Shown here one piece after another: positions 6,992 through 12,500 of a stretch of DNA of 12,500 bases. Numbering within the stretch: the first letter of the stretch is position 1; each line of letters begins with the position of its first letter. This DNA is from Thermoleophilaceae bacterium. GTDB taxonomy: Bacteria; Actinomycetota; Thermoleophilia; Solirubrobacterales; Thermoleophilaceae. The stretch spans positions 1 to 12,500 of the forward strand of contig JACCUE010000238.1 of the NCBI GenBank assembly GCA_013812005.1, written 5' to 3'. A model generated the notes under the pieces. It saw nothing but the letters and a program-made list of their open reading frames with translations, was not told the origin of the DNA and did not search any database. A program made the translations under genes and the position numbers.

Positions 6992-8353
6992 CTAGGCCGG
7001 CTGCAGGCCGCGGTCGCCGGACGACCTGGACGGGTGGGCCCCGGGGGCCCGGTGCCTCCTGCGCTCCGCGCGCAGCTGGCGCATGTACGGGGGGCCGTCG
7101 ACCTGGATCGTGTGCCGCTTCGAGGCCACGTAGCGGCGCTCGAGCTCGCGCCGATCCTTGGCTATCTCGGCCAGCATGTGCTCTCGGCCGGGCAGAGCGA
7201 CGCTGCCTTGAAGGATGTCGGCGATCCACTCGGACTGCAGCTCGGCAAGCGGCATGATCGCGTACAGCGGCTGGATCAGGCCGATGAAGTACAGGCCCTC
7301 CAGGTCGGGGTGCACCACGCGCCGGTAGAGGTCGATCCGGTTGTCAGGAGACGGATCGAGCAGCTCCGGGTCGAAGAACGGGAAGCTGATCTTGTAGCCC
7401 GTGCAGTAGACGATCTTCTCGATCCGCTCCACCGAGCCGTCGGTGAACCGCACCCGATCGCCCTCGAGCCGCTCGATGTTGGGCTTGACCTGCACGCGCC
7501 CGTGGCCGATGCGCCCGAGCAGGTCCGAGGAGATCGTGGGGTGGGCCTGACCGAGCTTGTGGTCGGGCTCGGGTAGGCCGAAGTCGGCCGGGTGGCCGTT
7601 GCTGGCCTTGATCTTGCGCATGAACAACGAGCGCACGATCGGAAGGGGGATCACCTGGGTCAGCCAGTCCGGCGCCAGCTCGTCGCTGGGGGTCGAGCCG
7701 AAGTACTTGGGGATGATCCACGCCCCGCGCCGCATGGCGATGAAGGTCTGCTCCGAGACCCGCGAGGTCTCGACGGCGATGTCACAGGCCGAGTTGCCGA
7801 TGCCCAGCACCAGCACCCGCTTGCCCTCGTAGCCGACCGGAGTCTTGTAGTGGTGGGAGTGGATCGCCTCCCCGCTGAGCTCACCTGGAAACGGCGGCTC
7901 GGGCCAGCGTGGATCCCAGTGGTGGCCGTTGGCCACCATCACGGCCTCGTAGTTGGCCACCGACCCGTCGTCGAGGGTCACGTTCCAACCCCCGTCCGCA
8001 CCGCGCGCCACGCGGGTGACCTCGGTACGAAAGCGGATCTGATCGCGAAAGCCGAAGTGGTCCACATAGTCGTCGAAGTAGGCCGCGATCTGCCGGTGCG
8101 TGGGAAAGTCGGGGAGGTCGACGGGCATCGGGTGGGCGCCGTACTCCATGATCCGCCGCGAGGTGTTGATCGACAGCGAGTCGTAGGCCGACGACATGCC
8201 GTTGTCGTTCATGTAGCGCCAGTTGCCGCCAATCTCGGAGCCCTTCTCGAAGCACACGAACGGGATGCCGCGCGCGTGTAGGACCTGGCAGGAGGCGATG
8301 CCGGACGAGCCGGCGCCGATCACGCAGACGCGGGGGGCGGGATCCGCAGCCAT
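6992..8353 (-). CDS. Flavin-containing monooxygenase (FMO/Baeyer-Villiger-like)
   Basis: This 453-residue class B flavoprotein monooxygenase uses FAD and NADPH with O2 to oxygenate a soft heteroatom (N, S) or a ketone carbonyl. The FAD dinucleotide fold VIGAGSSGIAS is at 11-21, and EKGSEIGGNWRY (36-47) continues the FAD site. The NADPH fold VLGIGNSACDIAVE is at 182-195, with the TGY motif at 318-320. The family fingerprint FxGxxxHxxxY appears at 159-169 as LSGEAIHSHHY, with leucine replacing the first phenylalanine. This substitution occurs in other bacterial members and by itself does not indicate loss of function. The C-terminus (430-453) is basic and disordered. It is the first gene of a minus-strand unit with aldehyde dehydrogenase and ferredoxin, and lies 99 bp downstream of the diiron-fusion gene on the same strand. 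Confidence 0.93.
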   Translation of the reverse strand: MAADPAPRVCVIGAGSSGIASCQVLHARGIPFVCFEKGSEIGGNWRYMNDNGMSSAYDSLSINTSRRIMEYGAHPMPVDLPDFPTHRQIAAYFDDYVDHFGFRDQIRFRTEVTRVARGADGGWNVTLDDGSVANYEAVMVANGHHWDPRWPEPPFPGELSGEAIHSHHYKTPVGYEGKRVLVLGIGNSACDIAVETSRVSEQTFIAMRRGAWIIPKYFGSTPSDELAPDWLTQVIPLPIVRSLFMRKIKASNGHPADFGLPEPDHKLGQAHPTISSDLLGRIGHGRVQVKPNIERLEGDRVRFTDGSVERIEKIVYCTGYKISFPFFDPELLDPSPDNRIDLYRRVVHPDLEGLYFIGLIQPLYAIMPLAELQSEWIADILQGSVALPGREHMLAEIAKDRRELERRYVASKRHTIQVDGPPYMRQLRAERRRHRAPGAHPSRSSGDRGLQPA

Positions 8354-8452
8354 CGGGCGCCGAGCCTAGCGTAAGGACGATGAGCCGCCGGAGGGCATCC
8401 GACGACGCCTCGCTGCGCGTCGCGCGCGCCGTCGTGACGACGCGTCCGCGTC
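8354..8452. promoter_or_regulatory. Gap between the diiron-fusion gene and the FMO gene
   Basis: These 99 bp on the minus-strand path could hold the promoter of the FMO operon, or be read through from the operon upstream. The only structure seen is a weak inverted ACGACG/CGTCGT pair (8402-8407 and 8430-8435) with a long GC-rich loop. There is no convincing terminator or promoter, so whether the two operons are joined is unresolved. Confidence 0.3.
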
Positions 8453-9694
8453 TCACATCAGGTTCGGCGTGTGCAGGTCGGACAGGTGCTGGGCGTCGCG
8501 GCCATCGAAGCCGGCGGCTCGCAGGCGCTTGATGCGGTTGTCCTCCATGGTCTGCATGAGCTCGCGCACCTCTGTTGCGCCGCGGGCAAGCTCGGCGGGC
8601 TGCAGCGATCCCGCGGCCATCACGGTCAGGCCCTCGGTGAGGAGCGGGCTCAGTCCCGACGTCTCGGTCAGCTTGGTCGCGCGGCGCTCGGCGGCACCGA
8701 TCAGCGCGGCCGTCTGGTCGGGGTCGGTGGCGATGTGGCGGCGGACGTGGGAGATGCCGAAGTGGACATGACGAACCTCGTCGCGGTGTGCGAGTGCGGC
8801 GGCCGCGCGCGTCGCGGCGTCGGGCGCGTGGTGCTCGACGAAGCGCAGCAGGTCCAGGAAGGTGCCTTCGCCAAGGACGTTGAGCAGCAGTGCGGCGCCG
8901 CTGAAGTCTCGCTCGTCGAGCAGCGTGTGGAGCGAGAGCTCGGTCGAGGCGAGGGCGTAGCTTGGCTGGCCGCCGATGAGTGATCGTTTGGTGAACACCT
9001 CGACGTGGCGGGCCTCGTCGTGCACGTGGCTTGCGAGCCACATGAGCATCTCGGGATAGGCGGGGTTGACGTCCGCCAGGAAGCCGGCCGGCACGTAGAG
9101 CGCCGCGTATTCGTTCTGGGCGATGAAGGTCATCACCTGCGAGACGGCGCGTTCTATGAAGTCGGGCAGCCCTCGGGCCGCCTCCCAGGGGATGTCGCGC
9201 GATGCGTCCCACTGGGCCGCGGAGGCCTGCTCTGTGAGCTCGGCCACGTCGTCGGCCCAGAGCGCGTCTCGCTGGTTGAGCGTCCACCGAAAGGCGGGCG
9301 CGCCGCGCTCCGCGGTCGCTCCGAGTGGGGTGAATCCGGCGGCGGCGTCTGCTTCTGGGAGCACGTCCGCCAGAGCGCGCAGGTCGGCAGTGTGAAAGGC
9401 CCCGTCGCGCAGCGGCGGACCTGGCCTCCCTCCCCGGAGCGCTTCGGCGAGAACCCGATCGAACGGGCCCCGCTCGATCTCCACCGCAAAGGACCCGCCG
9501 GGCACGGGCCGCTCGCTCACGGCCTCGTGGCCGACGCCCCGCGCCCACGAGGGTAGCTCGAGCGCCGTCGAGCGCGACGGGGTGATGACTTCCAGGCGCC
9601 CACCCGCCGGCATCCCCTCGAGCGCGGCGGCGAGCAGCACCTCGAGTCCGCCGCCGAGCTCGAGCTCCCCAGCCTCGATGCGCCGGGTGCTCAC
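8453..9694 (-). CDS. TusA-like domain fused to ferritin-like diiron protein, function unknown
   Basis: This 413-residue protein appears to have two parts. Residues about 9-75 read like a TusA/SirA sulfur-carrier fold: a leading LELGGGLEVLLAAALEGMPAG helix, then GRLEVITPS, LPSWARGVGHEAV and a closing strand FAVEIE. The cysteine of the TusA CPxP motif is absent. Residues about 140-385 form a four-helix ferritin/RNR-R2-like domain with a full diiron ligand set: E195 (NEY), E227 with H230 (DEARH), E276 (GEG) and E306 with H309 (DEVRH). This pattern supports O2-activating or oxidase chemistry rather than simple iron storage. The QWDASRDIPW stretch (161-170) precedes it. The start is GTG 9692-9694, 7 bp after the stop of the PhnD-like gene. 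The diiron call is firm, the TusA-like call is by pattern, and the reaction is unknown. Confidence 0.82.
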   Translation of the reverse strand: MSTRRIEAGELELGGGLEVLLAAALEGMPAGGRLEVITPSRSTALELPSWARGVGHEAVSERPVPGGSFAVEIERGPFDRVLAEALRGGRPGPPLRDGAFHTADLRALADVLPEADAAAGFTPLGATAERGAPAFRWTLNQRDALWADDVAELTEQASAAQWDASRDIPWEAARGLPDFIERAVSQVMTFIAQNEYAALYVPAGFLADVNPAYPEMLMWLASHVHDEARHVEVFTKRSLIGGQPSYALASTELSLHTLLDERDFSGAALLLNVLGEGTFLDLLRFVEHHAPDAATRAAAALAHRDEVRHVHFGISHVRRHIATDPDQTAALIGAAERRATKLTETSGLSPLLTEGLTVMAAGSLQPAELARGATEVRELMQTMEDNRIKRLRAAGFDGRDAQHLSDLHTPNLM

Positions 9695-9701
9695 CAGGCC
9701 G

Positions 9702-10511
9702 TCACGCCTCTCTCATCGCCGCCGCCAGGGACCCGTAGCCCGCGCGGTCTCCCGGCAGCCAGCGCTTGACGCCTTCGAGGTCCATCGCTTGACGCATCCG
9801 GTCGTCGTCGTAGCTCATCGCCATCAGCGCCGCCTCCCACCGCTGCGCCAGCGCGTCGTCCAGGGAGGGCAGCGCGGTGAAGTTGCAGTGGTAGTAGGTC
9901 GGGCTGCGCCAGGCAACCTCGAGGCCGGAGACAGCCGGCACCCGGTCGCCGCGGAAAGCCGCCAGCGTCGGCTCGCCGAGCGCGCCCGCGTCGGCCGCCC
10001 CTTCTGCCACGGCGCGGATCACCCGCAGCTCGGAGTCGCCCGTGTCCCCGTGCTTTCCGAGGTCGGTGTCGAAGCGCACCAGCTCGCACTCCGACGCCGC
10101 CTCCAGCCCCTGCTCGCCCAGGTAGTGAAGCGGGAGGATGGCCGCGTGCCCGGAGTCGCGGCTCCCCAGAGCGAGGCGCTTTCCGGCGAGCTCGCCCACC
10201 TCGCCGAAGGCCTCACCACGCCTGGTGACGATCAAAGTGGCGAACTGCGCGTCGATGTCGCGCATCCCGAGAATGCGCGCCTCACTGCCGAGCAGTTGCT
10301 CGAGCGCGACGAACGCCGTGTTGGTGTTCCAGCCGACCTCGACGTCGCCGGCTAGGACCGCCTCCACGAGCCGCTCGTAGTTCGAGTACAGGATGTAGTC
10401 CGTGCAGACCCCCTCGCGCTCGAAGTGCTCGAGGAACTTCTCCCAGATCGTGACTATGCGCGGGTGATAGGCCACCGCCCCCACACGTACATCCGCCTGT
10501 GCGCGGCTCAC
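9702..10511 (-). CDS. PhnD-like substrate-binding-fold protein lacking a signal peptide
   Basis: This 269-residue protein has the PhnD/SsuA/ThiY type II periplasmic-binding fold. The opening strand VRVGAVAYHP comes first. YSNYERLVEAVLAGDVEVGW (42-61) is the usual helix that scores ligand, and LAGKRLALGSRDSGHAAILP (108-127) starts the second lobe with its SxSG-like anion-binding loop. AVAEGAADAGALGEP (167-181) closes the site. Unlike a transporter component it starts directly with the fold: no hydrophobic signal, no lipobox, and no permease or ATPase gene beside it. It is therefore probably cytoplasmic, either as a ligand-binding partner or as an enzyme on this fold, as known for MqnA/MqnD. 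The GTG start at 10509-10511 overlaps the stop of the acyl-CoA-dehydrogenase-like gene (GTGA). Earlier in-frame codons lie inside that gene. Confidence 0.82.
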   Translation of the reverse strand: MSRAQADVRVGAVAYHPRIVTIWEKFLEHFEREGVCTDYILYSNYERLVEAVLAGDVEVGWNTNTAFVALEQLLGSEARILGMRDIDAQFATLIVTRRGEAFGEVGELAGKRLALGSRDSGHAAILPLHYLGEQGLEAASECELVRFDTDLGKHGDTGDSELRVIRAVAEGAADAGALGEPTLAAFRGDRVPAVSGLEVAWRSPTYYHCNFTALPSLDDALAQRWEAALMAMSYDDDRMRQAMDLEGVKRWLPGDRAGYGSLAAAMREA

Positions 10512-11635
10512 GGAACCGGCAGACCGGCGAGCGCCTTGCCGATCCAGTTGCGAAGGACACCGTTGGTGGGCGCCATCACCGCACCCGCCCGCGCGTCGCG
10601 CAGATGCCGCTCGATCGGCAGCGCGCTGGTGTAGCCCTGCCCGCCGCACACCTCGAGCGCGATCTGGGTGACCGAGGTCGCAGCCTCGGTCGCGATCACC
10701 TTGCTCGCCATCAGCGCCACCAGCGCCCCTTCGTCGCCGGCGTCGCCGAGCCGGGCGGCGTCGTTGACCACAAGCCGCGCGGCGCGGGTGGTGATCTCCA
10801 TGTCGGCCAGCGCGTGCTGGATCGACTGGATCTCGGCGAGCGAACCGCCGTCGGAGTAGCGCCGGCCCGAGGCGTGCTCGACCGTCGTCGCGAGAGCCGC
10901 TGAGGCGATCCCCACGTTGACGGCCGCAAGCCCCGCGAGGAAGACCGGGGCGACCGTCCCGAACACCAGGCCCTGCCCCTCCCCGGCGGCGCCGATGCGA
11001 GCGGCGTCGTCAACTAGGCAGTCGAACTGCGCGGCCACGCTGGAGTTGCCCGCCATGCCCAGGCCCTCCCACGAGCCTTCGAACTGAACGCCGTCGTCAC
11101 CGCCCACGGCATAGCAGTCCAGTTCCTCACCGTCGCCCGCCTTGACCAGCACGAGATAGACGTCGGCGTGTCCGCCGGAGGTCACGAAGCTCTTGCGACC
11201 CGAGATCCGAACGCCGCCGTTCTCCCGCTCGGCCGCCAGCTCCGGCGCGTAGAAATGGGCACCGGTGCCGCGCTCGCTGAACGCGAGCGTCCCGAGCGTG
11301 TCGCCCGCGGCCATCGCCTCGAGGTACTCGCCTGCGCGCTCCCCTTCGCCGCCGGCGACCGTGGCTGCTGCGACGGAGTGCATCAGGAAGACCATCCCCG
11401 ACGAGGCGCACGCAGCACCGACTGCCTCGCACGCCTCAACGAGCGCGGCGAGCCCGCCGCCGGCTCCGCCGGAGGTCTCCGGGACCAGCAGCCCGAGCGC
11501 GCCGCGTTGTGCCAGCGCGCGCATCGACGATTCTGGAAACAGGCGGTCGCGGTCGACGCCGGCCGCCGCGGGCGCTACCTGCTCCCGGGCAACTTCACGG
11601 ACACTCTCGACCAGCGGAACTGTCGCTGATGACAT
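10508..11635 (-). CDS. Acyl-CoA-dehydrogenase-fold flavoprotein with altered active-site loop
   Basis: This 375-residue protein spans the whole acyl-CoA dehydrogenase fold. The N-terminal helices (1-115) come first, then the middle barrel with LAFSERGTGA (117-126) and GRKSFVTSGGHADVYLVL (146-163). The C-terminal helical domain ends in CGGQGYTSALPIERHLRDAR (330-349). FAD binding is likely. The loop that normally reads YEGT and supplies the catalytic glutamate of medium-chain-type enzymes reads MAPTNG here (354-359), so alanine 355 occupies that place. Either the base comes from elsewhere in the fold, as in the isovaleryl-CoA type, or the enzyme does other flavin chemistry, such as the DszC/SfnB-like monooxygenases of this fold. 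ATG 11633-11635 is preceded by GAGGAG (11644-11649) at ideal spacing. It is the first gene of a three-gene operon. Confidence 0.88.
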   Translation of the reverse strand: MSSATVPLVESVREVAREQVAPAAAGVDRDRLFPESSMRALAQRGALGLLVPETSGGAGGGLAALVEACEAVGAACASSGMVFLMHSVAAATVAGGEGERAGEYLEAMAAGDTLGTLAFSERGTGAHFYAPELAAERENGGVRISGRKSFVTSGGHADVYLVLVKAGDGEELDCYAVGGDDGVQFEGSWEGLGMAGNSSVAAQFDCLVDDAARIGAAGEGQGLVFGTVAPVFLAGLAAVNVGIASAALATTVEHASGRRYSDGGSLAEIQSIQHALADMEITTRAARLVVNDAARLGDAGDEGALVALMASKVIATEAATSVTQIALEVCGGQGYTSALPIERHLRDARAGAVMAPTNGVLRNWIGKALAGLPVP

Positions 11636-11643
11636 CTAAAACG

Positions 11644-11649
11644 CTCCTC
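11644..11649 (-). promoter_or_regulatory. Strong ribosome-binding site of the acyl-CoA-dehydrogenase-like operon
   Basis: GAGGAG on the minus strand lies 8 nt before the ATG at 11635. It fixes the start of the first operon gene and contrasts with the weak sites of the coupled downstream genes. Confidence 0.75.
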
Positions 11650-11670
11650 TGAGAAATGGAAACGGGGCTT

Positions 11671-11689
11671 GCCGCCCACACGGGGCAGC
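11671..11689 (-). promoter_or_regulatory. Stem-loop in the leader of the acyl-CoA-dehydrogenase-like operon
   Basis: On the minus strand GCTGCCC, a CGTGT loop and GGGCGGC can form a 7-bp stem with one G-U pair, starting 54 nt before the ATG at 11635. The right arm GGGC can instead pair with the following GCCC across GGCAA, so two hairpins exclude each other. Whether this region is transcribed is unknown. Confidence 0.4.
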
Positions 11690-11702
11690 TCGGGATAAGA
11701 AG

Positions 11703-11725
11703 CACTCAGCGCAATCTCACTCAGC
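11703..11725. repeat. Paired 8-bp direct repeats in the divergent region
   Basis: CACTCAGC occurs at 11703-11710 and again at 11718-11725, a 15-bp period. A second pair, ACGGGGC, lies at 11662-11668 and 11680-11686. They are in the 124-bp gap between the divergent acyl-CoA-dehydrogenase-like operon and the integrase relic, and could be regulator or recombinase binding sites. Confidence 0.4.
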
Positions 11726-11759
11726 CCACCCCCTCCCGTTCTGAGGAGCCCACATACAG

Positions 11760-12413
11760 GTGCATCCTAGGGCAGCGCCGTCCCCGGCAACGGTCTGCGC
11801 AAACCGGGCCTTATCGGGCTGGAGCAGCGCGTCGTCGGGATTCGACAAGGCACGCCGCCAGCGGGTCAAGCGCCAAGCCGAGACCCTGCTCGACCTCGAG
11901 CGCGCGATCCCGAACATCCGCGCTCTCGCGCTGCTGGGCTTTGACCGCGCGCGCGAGGAAGTGGAAGCGACACCCGAGGACCGCACGGCGCGCGCGGCCG
12001 AGACCGAAGCGTTCTGGGACTGGGCGCTGCTCGAGCTGCTGCTGCAATCCGGGGTGCGGATTGAGGAGGCGTGCGAGCTGACGACCCTCGACGTCCTAAA
12101 GCGCCGTCAGCCAGAAGGGCGCGTCTACTACCTGCTGCACCCAAAGCCGTCGAAGTTCGACCGTGCCAGGGTGATCCCGATCGGTGACGGGCTCGGGCGG
12201 GTGCTGGCCGAGATGATCGCCCACGTGAAGGCCTTCTATGCCGAGGCAACCCGGGCAGACGGCACGCCGCTCGTGCTTCGCCCGCACGACTGCCGGCGGC
12301 TGTTCGCCTCCCTCGCCGCGCGCGAGCTTGAGATTCAGCGCATCGGCTCGGCGCTGCGGCGCCCGGACGAGCTCACCGACGACGCCGCGGCGGCGCTCGA
12401 GGCGATCGCCTGA
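11760..12413 (+). pseudogene. Decayed tyrosine recombinase/integrase (internally deleted)
   Basis: The 217-residue open frame keeps pieces of a tyrosine-recombinase catalytic domain. These are the first arginine box LLQSGVRIEEACEL (94-107, R100), the beta-hairpin lysine region HPKPSKFDRARVIPIGDGLG (127-146) and the HxxR box PHDCRRLFAS (175-184, H176 and R179). After that box the expected stretch with the second histidine, the LLGH motif and the nucleophilic tyrosine is absent. The frame jumps to AARELEIQRIGSALRRPDEL (186-205) and the C-terminal end, a tail I associate with large actinobacterial integrases. The distance from R100 to H176 is also short. It therefore looks like an integrase relic with in-frame internal deletions and no strand-cleaving activity. 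The N-terminal core-binding part is mostly lost. GTG 11760 is the first start after an in-frame stop (11742-11744). Confidence 0.72.
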
Positions 12414-12500
12414 GAGCACCGGACGCCTGCGTCGGCGCGGCGAGCTGTCTGTCGACTCCGGACGCTGTTCCCGGTGGCCGTCCCGATCTCCCGATAGGAG
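12414..12500. other. Right-edge sequence without assigned feature
   Basis: These 87 bp after the integrase relic show no recognisable gene start, RNA or repeat within the visible part. Confidence 0.4.

Noticed and set aside
5465..7576. A 703-codon open frame on the plus strand opposite the aldehyde dehydrogenase and FMO genes
   Set aside because: Its composition (rich in H, G, A, L, R, V) is that of an antisense frame of high-GC coding DNA, with no domain motifs. The minus-strand genes have intact catalytic motifs throughout.
8400..8436. A terminator after the diiron-fusion gene from ACGACG/CGTCGT
   Set aside because: It has only six pairs with a 22-nt loop and no T-run, in very GC-rich DNA where such matches are frequent.
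7881..9548. A 555-codon minus-strand open frame across the diiron-fusion and FMO genes
   Set aside because: It is a frame-shifted arginine-rich shadow of two real genes and contains no recognisable fold.
11667..11702. A possible SAM-I (S-box) riboswitch: the minus strand reads CTTATCCCGAGC followed later by GGCGGCAAGCCC
   Set aside because: The resemblance is limited to the 5' edge. The GAGGGA core, the GGTGCCAATTCC-like part and a 3' strand to close helix P1 are absent.
1..12500. tRNA, rRNA, CRISPR arrays and complete insertion sequences
   Set aside because: I looked for cloverleaf-like segments, evenly spaced repeats and transposase motifs and found none apart from the integrase relic.

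Overview
The window is about 70% GC or more by eye, densely coded on both strands, and uses many GTG starts. Gene content points to a high-GC actinobacterium: split-type transhydrogenase genes, a P450-type [3Fe-4S] ferredoxin, PfkB and SDR proteins of actinobacterial style, and an integrase relic of a type I associate with Frankia and relatives. Thermoleophilia/Solirubrobacterales is my best guess, as inference only. No rRNA, tRNA or CRISPR array was seen.

Layout, left to right. (1) 1-1586, plus strand: the end of the transhydrogenase alpha subunit and the complete beta subunit pntB, translationally coupled. (2) 1583-4211: a housekeeping patch of short, tightly packed genes in alternating orientation: an SDR oxidoreductase (-), a single-domain rhodanese (+), a PfkB-family sugar/nucleoside kinase (-) and an ArfB-like ribosome-rescue hydrolase (+). 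(3) 4243-5134: two small membrane proteins of unknown role. One has a proline/alanine-rich outer tail (-). The other (+) carries a near-perfect duplicated 20-residue module and a C-terminal membrane anchor; it ends before a perfect 13-bp inverted repeat. (4) 5207-8353, minus strand: an oxidative operon, flavin-containing monooxygenase then aldehyde dehydrogenase then [3Fe-4S] ferredoxin. (5) 8453-11635, minus strand: a tight three-gene operon. Its order is an acyl-CoA-dehydrogenase-fold flavoprotein without the usual catalytic glutamate, a PhnD-like substrate-binding-fold protein without a signal peptide, and a TusA-like/ferritin-like diiron fusion protein. (6) 11760-12413, plus strand: a decayed tyrosine-recombinase (integrase) gene, evidence of past mobile DNA at this edge.

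The strongest candidate for an undescribed system is region 5, possibly together with region 4 just downstream on the same strand. It contains two or three predicted redox enzymes (flavin, diiron, and FMO downstream), a cytoplasmic ligand-binding fold and a cysteine-less TusA-like domain. This suggests an oxidative pathway acting on a small, perhaps sulfur-, phosphorus- or nitrogen-containing substrate. Its chemistry cannot be read from the sequence.
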